Below are positions 33,759 to 41,452 of a stretch of DNA of 64,000 nucleotides, piece after piece. Within the stretch, counting starts at the first letter, position 1, and each line of letters opens with the position of its first letter. The notes under the pieces are model-generated. The model was not told where the DNA came from, did no database searches, and worked only from the letters and a program-made list of their open reading frames with translations. The translations under genes and the position numbers were made by a program. The stretch is from Bdellovibrionaceae bacterium UBA2339 (GTDB lineage: Bacteria; Bdellovibrionota; Bdellovibrionia; Bdellovibrionales; JAMPXM01), in contig DDUL01000033.1 in NCBI GenBank assembly GCA_002344785.1, positions 62,001 through 126,000 of the forward strand, given 5' to 3'.

Positions 33759-34742
33759 ATGAGTGCAAGCCGAGTGCGCAATTTTTCACGACCTGTGTTC
33801 ATGCTCGTGGGTATGTCCATGTTGGTATCGATCTCCGTGTCGTGCAGCCTTTTTGATCGACGAAGTCCCACCAAGGTTCAGAGTCAAGCGACGCCGGTTT
33901 TAAAGGATGTTCCGTTTGATGCTCGCGCCAGTAAAGACGCCCCACTTCGAAAGCGTCTCATGGTTCTGCCTGTCATCAACTTGAGTGGCCCGGTCTCCGA
34001 GCGAGTGGCCGCGTCAGCACGCGAGAGTTTTTTGCGTCAATTGCGCCGTACGGATGACTTCGTGGTCATCGCGAACTCGGACTTTCCAAAAGACATCAAC
34101 GCCTTCATCAAAGGCGATCACTTTGACTTGGAAAGTATGGCCAAAGTCGCTTCGGCCATGGGGGTTTCCGGCATCCTGGAAACCAGCATCGTCGAGGTTA
34201 AAACTCGGCAGTTGGGCGATGAGGTTGGGTTGATGCGGAAGGTGCGGGCGAAGATGACAGCCAAAATCCGCATGCGAATGGTGAACGCTCGTAATGGAAG
34301 TGTGATTCTCGACGAAACTCGTGAGACTGAAGCGGAAGAGTCCACCACGCGGGTTGCGACTCGCAGTGCGCAGGACAAGTCCTTAGAGAATGATCCCGTA
34401 TTGCTTGAAGCCACGCTCTCAAGAGCCTTTTCGAGTGTGATCCCAAAGATTGCACAAAGCCTTGAAAAGTTAAGCTGGGAAGGTCGAGTGGCCATGGTCA
34501 AAGGCGATCGAGTCTTTCTCAATGCTGGCCGGATTTCTGGTTTGCAGATTGGGGATGTCCTGCGGGTGTCTGAAGATGGAGAAGATGTTTACGATCCTGA
34601 AACCGGTGCGTTCATCGGACGAGTGCCCGGTCGGCTCAAAGGCACGATCGAAATTATCTCCTACTTTGGCAAGGATGGCGCCGTCGCGATCGTCCACTCG
34701 GGATCAGGATTCCGTGAAAATGACCTGGTCGAGCTTTATTAA
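33759..34742 (+). CDS. Lipoprotein with CsgG/TolB-like and FlgT C-terminal-like domains
   Basis: This is a 327-residue lipoprotein. The signal peptide ends SISVSCSLF, a usable lipobox. Residues about 65-240 have a CsgG-like pattern (RLMVLPVINLSG, then ASAMGVSGILETSIVEV). The last 85 residues (VAMVKGDRVFLNAGRISGL, then GDVLRVSEDG and VHSGSGFRENDLVEL) strongly recall the FlgT C-terminal beta domain, which in Vibrio helps build the flagellar H ring. In the window there are no other flagellar genes, so the call is a family resemblance, not a proven flagellar role. It follows the 32376-33635 gene after 123 bases and could be co-transcribed. Confidence 0.65.
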   Translation: MSASRVRNFSRPVFMLVGMSMLVSISVSCSLFDRRSPTKVQSQATPVLKDVPFDARASKDAPLRKRLMVLPVINLSGPVSERVAASARESFLRQLRRTDDFVVIANSDFPKDINAFIKGDHFDLESMAKVASAMGVSGILETSIVEVKTRQLGDEVGLMRKVRAKMTAKIRMRMVNARNGSVILDETRETEAEESTTRVATRSAQDKSLENDPVLLEATLSRAFSSVIPKIAQSLEKLSWEGRVAMVKGDRVFLNAGRISGLQIGDVLRVSEDGEDVYDPETGAFIGRVPGRLKGTIEIISYFGKDGAVAIVHSGSGFRENDLVELY

Positions 34743-34875
34743 CTGAGCCCGAAACTCCTCTGCAGTTGAACTCAAGTTGAGACATGGGGCCAAGACACTC
34801 GGGCAACGAGTAAGCCTGAAGCATTCATCAACTCTTATCTGGCATTTTCCGCCATTTCTCATCACACTCTAGGGA

Positions 34876-36096
34876 GTGGCAAATTCAAAAATTCGACGCC
34901 TTTGCGTTTATTTGATGAACTCGTTGAGAGACCTTCTTCATTCGAGACGGGGAAGATTGGGTGGGCTTGAGCTCGCCCTCATTTTACTGATTCTGGTTTC
35001 ATTGAGCTTCATCGCGTACCGAGTCTTTTTGCAGGGAAGACTCTTCAGCCCGCGCGACACATCCTCAACTCCCAAAGTTCAACAAGAGGCGCCGATTGCC
35101 AATATTGCGCCAACAGATAACATCTTGGTCGCTCGATGGGGTGAGACGGCTCAGGCCCTGATGATGCGCATGCCGGTCATCAGCGATCCGACATGGGAAG
35201 AATTGGTGAAGTCCGCTAACGTGAGTGCTATTCGTCAGCCGCAAACTCAAGTCTGCCAGACGCTGAAGGCTCCACCGCACTCTTCGATTTCCATTACGGT
35301 CAATGGACTTGCTGAAAAGCTGACCAAAAATGAGGCTCAATTCTTGTTCGACACGCGTGCGGCACGCTGCTTTCGTAAGGGTGATGAATTGCAAGTGTTC
35401 AGCTACCGATATGAAGGTACGGCCCCCTACGTCCAGCACCTTGGGCGCGTGAAAGTTAAAGACATTCTGCGAGTGGTTCTCGAGAAATTTCCCAAGGAAC
35501 TTCAAGCCGCCCTTCAGCTTTCGGACTTCAATCTGATCGACATTCTCAACTATTCCAATCGTGCGTTTGAGGCTCCTGGCACGCTGGTCAGAATTGGTGA
35601 TTTCCAAGCGCCCGGAGAAGGCCAAGTCACAGAGCAAACGCCAGAGGCGGCCTATCGGTATCAAGTCGCGGATCTCTCAACCTTAAGAGCCGAGGTCACG
35701 AATATCCGGCGACGCCATCCGGATTATAAAATATTTGTCATCGATGTTCGATCGACCAAAGAGTTTCAGGACTTCTCCGTGCCGAGTACGGCTCGAGTGC
35801 AGGTGCTGAATTTGCCGTTTACGATCCCACAGTTTGAGCAAGGTGGCCGAAGATTTCGTTGGAACGCCTCAGGCCTTGAGGTTGCGCGTGCGCAATTTGA
35901 TCTCTCTAAAATGATCACGGTAACTTCTCAACATGAAGGCACACGAAGCGTGATTGTCGTTGTTGGGGCTGATGAATTTGACGGACGTGCCTTTTGGAGC
36001 CTCTATGCCTTTCACAAGGCCGATGTAGATCGAGTCTACTGGGCTCGACAAGGCGTCAACAAACTCGCCAATGATCTCCTCGAACTTGAAAAGTGA
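34876..36096 (+). CDS. Membrane-anchored rhodanese-fold protein lacking catalytic Cys (B)
   Basis: This 406-residue paralogue of the 12993-14108 product has an N-terminal helix (GLELALILLILVSLSFIAY) close in sequence to its partner's, a shared middle region (ARCFRKGDELQVF, then LGRVKVKDILRV), and a rhodanese-like end. In that end IFVIDVRSTKEFQDFS keeps the DxR strand, but the active loop is VVGADEFDGRAFW, without cysteine. The start could be GTG 34876, which follows AGGGA closely, or ATG 34915. Both paralogues end beside a convergent gene. The conserved loop suggests a binding role, such as metal or protein recognition outside the membrane, not sulfur transfer. Confidence 0.7.
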   Translation: MANSKIRRLCVYLMNSLRDLLHSRRGRLGGLELALILLILVSLSFIAYRVFLQGRLFSPRDTSSTPKVQQEAPIANIAPTDNILVARWGETAQALMMRMPVISDPTWEELVKSANVSAIRQPQTQVCQTLKAPPHSSISITVNGLAEKLTKNEAQFLFDTRAARCFRKGDELQVFSYRYEGTAPYVQHLGRVKVKDILRVVLEKFPKELQAALQLSDFNLIDILNYSNRAFEAPGTLVRIGDFQAPGEGQVTEQTPEAAYRYQVADLSTLRAEVTNIRRRHPDYKIFVIDVRSTKEFQDFSVPSTARVQVLNLPFTIPQFEQGGRRFRWNASGLEVARAQFDLSKMITVTSQHEGTRSVIVVVGADEFDGRAFWSLYAFHKADVDRVYWARQGVNKLANDLLELEK

Positions 36097-36106
36097 ATTG
36101 CACTTC

Positions 36107-36979
36107 TTAAGGTTCCAGACGTGCGGGTGAAGAAAATAGCGCGCGCGTTCCATGTCGCTTCAGTCCTCGGATCAGCCACCGCCAAGGCGCAAGGCAAGCT
36201 TTAAGAGGATTCCTGACGACATCCTCTCGTCCCAACGAACCTTCGACTCCAAAGGCTGCGAGGTCTCCTTCCGGAGACTTCCATGTTCCAAACATCCTGT
36301 CCCACACCGTCAACATTCCGCCATAGTGGACATCGCGCCATTTTAAATCTTTGGCGTGATGGAAGGCGTGAGTTCGAGGAGTCACAAATAAAAGTTCGAC
36401 CCATGAATTTCCAATTCGTGATCCCAAATGTGAATACGCTTGATAAAGACCATTGGTCCAACCAGCGCTCAACATTAAAAGTGGCGGAACTCCGACAATC
36501 GCGAGAGGTAAGTAGAACCAATAGGTCAGGGCCTTGTTGAAAAACGAAAGTCTTGTGCCCATCGAGAGATTGAAGTGCTCCGGCTGATGGTGCACCACAT
36601 GCACGGTCCAGAGCAGCGAAGTCTGATGCATGAGACGATGGTGCCAATAGTAAACAAAGTCGTTGAGAAGCAACGCTAAGAAAAAATCGGCGACCGTCCA
36701 TTCAAACTTCAGCAAAGAGAAATTTCGAAAGAGATAAATGTAAAGTGCGATCAATGGCGTTTGAAACACCAGTTTCCCAATCTGATGAAGCAGAATACTG
36801 CCAAAGTTGCTGAGTGTTTCGCCCATTGAATAATGGCGGGGACTACGGATGGCCTCGATGATTACGGAACCCAAGAGAATTGCGAAGATGAGAACTTCAA
36901 AGTTTTGTTCAAGCCAAAACTGGCTTTCCCAAGGCTTCCAGGTGATCCAATTCAAGGAGCTCACAGCTTCCTCAACCAT
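36107..36979 (-). CDS. Sterol desaturase / fatty acid hydroxylase family protein
   Basis: This 290-residue membrane di-iron hydroxylase has all the family histidines: HHRLMH near residue 112, HVVHH near 127 and HAFHH near 209, plus HLG in the QAYSHLG segment. Three or four hydrophobic segments surround them. The start is placed at 36979, where AAGG lies eight bases upstream and the ATG overlaps the end of the preceding gene by eight bases; an open frame reaches 37090 but adds a basic, non-membrane stretch. Family members hydroxylate or desaturate sterols, fatty acids, alkylglycerols or carotenoids, so the substrate is open. It is co-transcribed with a large membrane protein of unknown function. 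Confidence 0.85.
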   Translation of the reverse strand: MVEEAVSSLNWITWKPWESQFWLEQNFEVLIFAILLGSVIIEAIRSPRHYSMGETLSNFGSILLHQIGKLVFQTPLIALYIYLFRNFSLLKFEWTVADFFLALLLNDFVYYWHHRLMHQTSLLWTVHVVHHQPEHFNLSMGTRLSFFNKALTYWFYLPLAIVGVPPLLMLSAGWTNGLYQAYSHLGSRIGNSWVELLFVTPRTHAFHHAKDLKWRDVHYGGMLTVWDRMFGTWKSPEGDLAAFGVEGSLGREDVVRNPLKACLAPWRWLIRGLKRHGTRALFSSPARLEP

Positions 36980-38123
36980 GAGATTGGCCTTGTCGAGTTT
37001 GAAGAGAGGTTTGATCCTGCGATGTGAGCACCGACAATAGCGGAGTCGCTTGCGCATAGGCCGGCGTGAAGAAGTAATGATCGAAGGCATAATGCGTAAT
37101 GGCCAAACCCGCGGCCGTAGACAGCAAGAGTTCTCGCAATCCGATCTGTGTCGAGATCCTTAAATCGGGGATGCCGAAGCTTTCAGGAAATCTCAAGATC
37201 ATGAGGGCCAGAAGAATGAAGAGCCCTAGAGCCAGCAAACTGATCACATAATGGCGAACCTTCACTTGTTGAGAAGGATGCAGCAGCTTTCCGGTGACAC
37301 TGAGGTACTCAACGCCATGAATAGAGCCACCTGCTGATGATGCGACTGCAGAAAATGGTAAAAAACTCTTCACCGCAAATCGCAAATTAAAGAGAGCCTT
37401 CTGACCTTGGATCATGTCCGCGGATTGAAAAGTGCAGCGGTACAGGCCCGCTACGCAGACCAGAATTCCGACCCAAGCTGCAGCCTTCACATGATAATTG
37501 AAGCCAAACGGAGGCCAAATCAGGGCCGCAAAAAGTAAGATCTGAGAAAGCATCAGATTTCTAATCCACCACCGCTCTCGATCGTAAGTCCTCTTTGAAA
37601 ACTCGGGGGCACGCATGTTCAAAACTCGCAGCAAGCCTTTGCTTTGTCCAAGTTCATGATGGCGTCGAAGAGTAAATAGACCCAGAGTGAAGATCAGCGC
37701 TGGCCATTGGGCCGCCGCTGATTGACCAAACGTAAACTCATAAGACACCCAAGTTGCACCCACGAACACAAACAGCAAGGTGCCGACACCTCGCAGGAAT
37801 CCACGTTTCTTAAACTCATTCCATGCTTGTCGGCCGGACTGCGAACCCCAAAGGAACAATAGACTCATACCGATATGCAGGTAATTGAGAAAAAGAATGT
37901 CCTGCATCCATCTCAATGCTTCTCGATGATCCGCAGTTTGCAAGGCTCTGCCTAGGATCACAATTTCCAAAATGCTCAGTAGAATGAGTAGCGCAGGGAA
38001 GAACAAGTTCAGCTTGTCCCAAAATGAGGCGTCCCGATGCGGTCGCATCGACTTCACAGTGGACCCAAGCTGTCGCGCCCAAGTGAAGGGCCGCAATGGT
38101 GCAGGGGACTGCATACTGATCAT
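36972..38123 (-). CDS. Polytopic membrane protein with HHxxxQxKG motif (A)
   Basis: This is a 383-residue protein with about nine hydrophobic segments and no domain I can name. Three polar motifs stand out in or near membrane segments: RRHHELGQSKGL near residue 155, SIHGVEYL near 265, and ITHYAFDHYFF near 355. The neighbour encoded divergently at 38261-39385 has the equivalents AHHNMSQLKGI, SFHSLDAAL and LSHYFFEG at matching positions, so the two are homologues. Conserved His plus Asp/Glu in membrane helices suggest a metal site and perhaps an oxidoreductase or oxygenase. It leads the two-gene unit with the sterol-desaturase-type hydroxylase, so lipid modification is the best contextual guess. 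Confidence 0.65.
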   Translation of the reverse strand: MISMQSPAPLRPFTWARQLGSTVKSMRPHRDASFWDKLNLFFPALLILLSILEIVILGRALQTADHREALRWMQDILFLNYLHIGMSLLFLWGSQSGRQAWNEFKKRGFLRGVGTLLFVFVGATWVSYEFTFGQSAAAQWPALIFTLGLFTLRRHHELGQSKGLLRVLNMRAPEFSKRTYDRERWWIRNLMLSQILLFAALIWPPFGFNYHVKAAAWVGILVCVAGLYRCTFQSADMIQGQKALFNLRFAVKSFLPFSAVASSAGGSIHGVEYLSVTGKLLHPSQQVKVRHYVISLLALGLFILLALMILRFPESFGIPDLRISTQIGLRELLLSTAAGLAITHYAFDHYFFTPAYAQATPLLSVLTSQDQTSLQTRQGQSHG

Positions 38124-38260
38124 GTTAACAAATAATCTTTCGGAGTCTGCGGCAAACTCGCGCTATTTCAGTGGGCGAGGGAAGAGTTTAACGGAAGGCA
38201 CACCCCTGGACTTTCCCACGCGCTTTTTTTGTTAGCACTCCGAGGTCAAGTCGTCGCAAC

Positions 38261-39385
38261 ATGATGTGCATGGGGCTGGATCGAATTGATCGAGTTTTAC
38301 TGTCCTATCCTTTGATCCTGTCGGGTGCGGCCGTCGTGGCACTCATCGGCTTTGCCGTTTTGAGTTCGCTCACGAGCTCCGCTGCCAGCTTCTCACTCAC
38401 TGAGTTGGTTTGGTGGTCGCCTTCGCATCGGCAGGTTGGTTGGTTCATTGCCTTTATTCTGCTTGGAAACATCGCTCACAACTTTTTTAGCTTTTGGGCC
38501 CTCGTGCGAGTTCCTGAGCTACGAAAGTGGGCGGCTGAATACCGATGGGGGAGACTCGGAATTTGGCAGGTGTTAGTGCTGTTCTTTGGTTTGAGTCTCC
38601 TGATGTCGATGGCGTTGCCGCCGCAATTCTCATTTCTTCGACCTCAGGCCGCTGACCTCAGTCTTCCGGTTATTCTGATCGTCGCGATCTTTGTGACCTT
38701 GAATGCTCATCACAACATGTCCCAACTCAAGGGCATTGGATTTGTCTTGAGTTTTCGCGACGGGCAGCAACGTGGCATGGATGCCTCCCGGGAACCCGCG
38801 ATTGAGTCACTTCATCGACGAGAAATTTGGATGTACCGAATCCTGACCGTCGAGGCTTCAGTGTTTCTGACCTTGTATATTGCCAAGATCTGGACACCCG
38901 GCCGTGACTATTTTGTGATTCGCACGATCATCCTCATTGCAATCTACGCTTGGGTGACTCAAGCGATTCTCAAACTTCCGGCATCTCTCAAAGCATGGCG
39001 ACTACTTTACTCAGTTCGACTGGTCCCGCGTCTCATTGTGGGCTTTCATCCTTTGGCCACCTTATTGATGAGTAGCTTCCATTCGCTCGACGCCGCATTG
39101 GTCTACTACAGAATGGCGAAGCAAAGTCAGTCGGGCAAAACTCTCAAGCGCGAGTTCATATTTGTCTATCTGACTTTTTCCGCTCTGGCGGCCGCGCTTG
39201 TCTATTCTGAACCCCTTGTTACAGAAACTGGCGTGAGGCAGTTACTCCATGCTGGCTTCATTGCGGCTTTGCTGAGTCACTACTTCTTTGAGGGCATTCA
39301 ATTTCGAATGCGGAATCCGATAACTCGGCGACATGTCGCACCCTTGTTGCATCCGCCAACTTCTCCTCGCCTCGGATCATCCTGA
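38261..39385 (+). CDS. Polytopic membrane protein with HHxxxQxKG motif (B)
   Basis: This 374-residue membrane protein, transcribed away from the one at 36972-38123, shares its overall layout of about nine hydrophobic segments. Shared motifs are AHHNMSQLKGI near residue 148, HRREIWMYR near 187, SFHSLDAAL near 272 and SHYFFEG near 344. Sequence identity is low apart from these sites, so they are old paralogues. I recognise no characterised family. The C-terminal 42 codons overlap the convergent metal-dependent hydrolase gene by 128 bases. The ATG at 38261 lacks a strong ribosome site; in-frame ATGs at 38264 and 38270 are alternatives. Confidence 0.65.
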   Translation: MMCMGLDRIDRVLLSYPLILSGAAVVALIGFAVLSSLTSSAASFSLTELVWWSPSHRQVGWFIAFILLGNIAHNFFSFWALVRVPELRKWAAEYRWGRLGIWQVLVLFFGLSLLMSMALPPQFSFLRPQAADLSLPVILIVAIFVTLNAHHNMSQLKGIGFVLSFRDGQQRGMDASREPAIESLHRREIWMYRILTVEASVFLTLYIAKIWTPGRDYFVIRTIILIAIYAWVTQAILKLPASLKAWRLLYSVRLVPRLIVGFHPLATLLMSSFHSLDAALVYYRMAKQSQSGKTLKREFIFVYLTFSALAAALVYSEPLVTETGVRQLLHAGFIAALLSHYFFEGIQFRMRNPITRRHVAPLLHPPTSPRLGSS

Positions 39386-40448
39386 AGTATTCGCGCAAGG
39401 TGTGGCCATCACGACGCCGCGAGGACCAAGTCTGAACGTGTTGCTCGGCCTGATTCAAGTTGAACTCAATGCCCCATAATGGCTCGATTTGATGTGGCAG
39501 CATGGAGTACCGAACGTCGCCGACGGCAATGACCTCAGGAGGTCGAGAGCGGTCCGCAACGACGCCAAGCCAAGCGTCTGAGAACCACGCAAATCTTTTG
39601 AGATCACTCTCCAAAATTGAATTCTTTGGCGCGAGGATCTCATACTTCTCCACGCATTGACCCGGGTAGATCTTGGGCCCAACTCCCATCCAAAGTGCAT
39701 CCGTGTAGATCCGACCGTTGATCTCATAAATGGACTTCCAAAGCAGGATCTGCAGCAAAGTTGGCTTCACACTAGCTCTCGGTCCTGTACCTAAGGCTGC
39801 CGACGAAGCTTCGCCGTGTCGATTCTCAATCAGCCGCGCTTGAAGGCTCGTGGCTCGCTCTTGCTGCCAACCCGCAATGGCGAGATATGAAAAACTGATC
39901 GCGAGTCCGACGCGGGCCCAGGTGATGGCATTAAAGCGTCGACTTGAGACGGCAACGCTGACCGCCACTAGCCAACACAAGGTTGGCAAGGGATCGATGA
40001 CCCCGACGAGATTCCACGCGATGCGCTCTGAACTCAGTGGCCAAAAAAGTTGCGTGCCGTAAGAGGTGCAAGCATCAAGCGGACCGTGTGTCGCCCAGCC
40101 CACACAACTCATGAGGCTGATCGCCCGAAAGTTTAAGCCCAAATTCGCGAGCTTTCGGTGAAATAGTAACCACAGCATCGCTGCGATCAAAACGCCTCCA
40201 AGTGGGATGAAGACGAGGGCGTGGGTGAAGTGTCGATGAAATTCCAAGCTCAAAAGCGGATCTTGGCTCGATCGAATCAGCACATCGAGATCCGGCGCCG
40301 CACCACTCAGTCCACCGATGACCACAAGCCATCTTTGAATACTGAGATCCTGTGCCGGTGAGTGAATCTCAGGCGACACATGCTTGAGTGCAGGCTTGAG
40401 AGCCAAGGCTGCACATGCTCCCAATGTGAATTGCGAAATGGGGTCCAC
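39258..40448 (-). CDS. YdjM/DUF457-type membrane-bound metal-dependent hydrolase
   Basis: This is a 396-residue inner-membrane protein. The N-terminal half has the YdjM (LexA-binding, inner-membrane-associated hydrolase) pattern: PITQFT-like MDPISQFTLGA, PDLDVLIR, FHRHFTHAL and HGPLDACTSYGTQLFWP. These give the conserved Asp and His residues proposed to bind metal. Several transmembrane helices alternate with them. The C-terminal 190 residues (from about 205) face one side of the membrane and include YEILAPKNSI and RYSMLPHQIEPLWGI, like longer members of the family. Its last 42 codons overlap, tail to tail, the gene at 38261-39385. Substrate is unknown; relatives have been linked to lipids or DNA damage. 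Confidence 0.85.
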   Translation of the reverse strand: MDPISQFTLGACAALALKPALKHVSPEIHSPAQDLSIQRWLVVIGGLSGAAPDLDVLIRSSQDPLLSLEFHRHFTHALVFIPLGGVLIAAMLWLLFHRKLANLGLNFRAISLMSCVGWATHGPLDACTSYGTQLFWPLSSERIAWNLVGVIDPLPTLCWLVAVSVAVSSRRFNAITWARVGLAISFSYLAIAGWQQERATSLQARLIENRHGEASSAALGTGPRASVKPTLLQILLWKSIYEINGRIYTDALWMGVGPKIYPGQCVEKYEILAPKNSILESDLKRFAWFSDAWLGVVADRSRPPEVIAVGDVRYSMLPHQIEPLWGIEFNLNQAEQHVQTWSSRRRDGHTLREYFRMIRGEEKLADATRVRHVAELSDSAFEIECPQRSSDSAKPQ

Positions 40449-40565
40449 GTTCGAATTATGCCTTCAGACCAAGGCCGGTGGCCAAAAGTTTCGAGATCGC
40501 ATTCCATTGATTGTGTCGTGAAAAAAATCTGAACAGCGTTGATTAAAGAAAGAGAGCTGAGAAGT

Positions 40566-40641
40566 TGGTGGTCGGTGCAGGACTCGAACCTGCGACCTCT
40601 TCCATGTCAAGGAAACGCGCTACCAACTGCGCCAACCGACC
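40566..40641 (-). tRNA. tRNA-Val (anticodon GAC), CCA encoded
   Basis: The minus strand folds into a complete cloverleaf: acceptor GGTCGGT/ACCGACC, D stem GCGC/GCGC with AGTTGGTA loop, anticodon stem TTTCC/GGAAG with loop TTGACAT (anticodon GAC, reading GUC and GUU valine codons), and T stem GCAGG/CCTGC with loop TTCGAGT. The discriminator A and the CCA end are encoded. Total length is 76 bases. Confidence 0.96.
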
Positions 40642-40737
40642 CCACACACATCTACACAATAGCTCAAGAATCTTGGTTCGAGGAAGTTAATGGCCTTCGC
40701 CTTCGGCGTCAAGTTGCCCGAATTGAGGCAATTGAGC

Positions 40738-41388
40738 TTAAAGTTTTAGCAGTGCCTTGGTCCATGCGTTGACCCAAACCGCAGCGACCTGTCGCAAGTC
40801 CGTCGGGCCACCAAGTAGTTTGAGACTGGTGACTTTGGCCGCGGTTTGCCCACAGACCCGAATGGACTCAAACATCGATACGTCGTTTTGCACATTGATC
40901 GCTAACCCATGTCGACTGATCCCAGAGGAGATCTGAAATCCAAAGGCGACGAGCTTAGCTTGATCAACAAAAAGCCCAGGCTCGCTTCCTAGCTCTGTCC
41001 TCAACCCCATTTGAGCTAATGCGTCTTGAGTGCAGGCTTGAACAGCGTCCACGAAGACTCGCACACCTCGATCACGGACGCGTGTGATGGGATAGATGAC
41101 CAATTGGCCGGGTGAGTGAAGAGTGGCCTGGCCTCCGCGCTCGGTGTGCACAATCTCGATGCCTCTTTCGCGGAGGCGCTCGGAGTTCCAGAGTAGATCG
41201 GCCTCTATATGGCCCCGGCGCCCGAGTGTGATGCAGGGGTGATGCTCGGTCACAATCACGATGGACTTAGGAATAACTTCGTTAGGACGAGATGAGCTTA
41301 AAACAGAAGCGGCCTCATCTTGGGCGATGAGGCCGTCCGTATAAGTCGTCAATCCAAGATGGCGGACCTGAAGTGAGCTTGAATGCAT
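40738..41388 (-). CDS. lipB: Octanoyl-[ACP]-protein octanoyltransferase LipB
   Basis: This 216-residue LipB moves octanoate from acyl carrier protein to lipoyl domains, the first step of lipoic acid synthesis. Family motifs are PCITLGRRG near residue 53, ERGGQATLHSPGQLVIYP near residue 90 (a Ser replaces the usual Gly after His), the lysine of KLVAFGFQI near residue 145, RHGLAINV, and the catalytic cysteine in RVCGQTAAKVTSL near residue 190. Length is normal. It stands apart from lipA, which is not in the window, and lies next to tRNA-Val on the same strand. Confidence 0.93.
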   Translation of the reverse strand: MHSSSLQVRHLGLTTYTDGLIAQDEAASVLSSSRPNEVIPKSIVIVTEHHPCITLGRRGHIEADLLWNSERLRERGIEIVHTERGGQATLHSPGQLVIYPITRVRDRGVRVFVDAVQACTQDALAQMGLRTELGSEPGLFVDQAKLVAFGFQISSGISRHGLAINVQNDVSMFESIRVCGQTAAKVTSLKLLGGPTDLRQVAAVWVNAWTKALLKL

Positions 41389-41452
41389 TCGGCATTGTTA
41401 GCAGTCCGCGAGGTCCGCATTCAAGCTCAAGTGCAATCCGATCAGCGTCCGA

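Noticed and set aside
40539..40772. Open frame with the phrase DSNLRPLPCQGNALPT across tRNA-Val
   Set aside because: This is the well-known false protein produced by translating a tRNA gene region; the cloverleaf explains the sequence.
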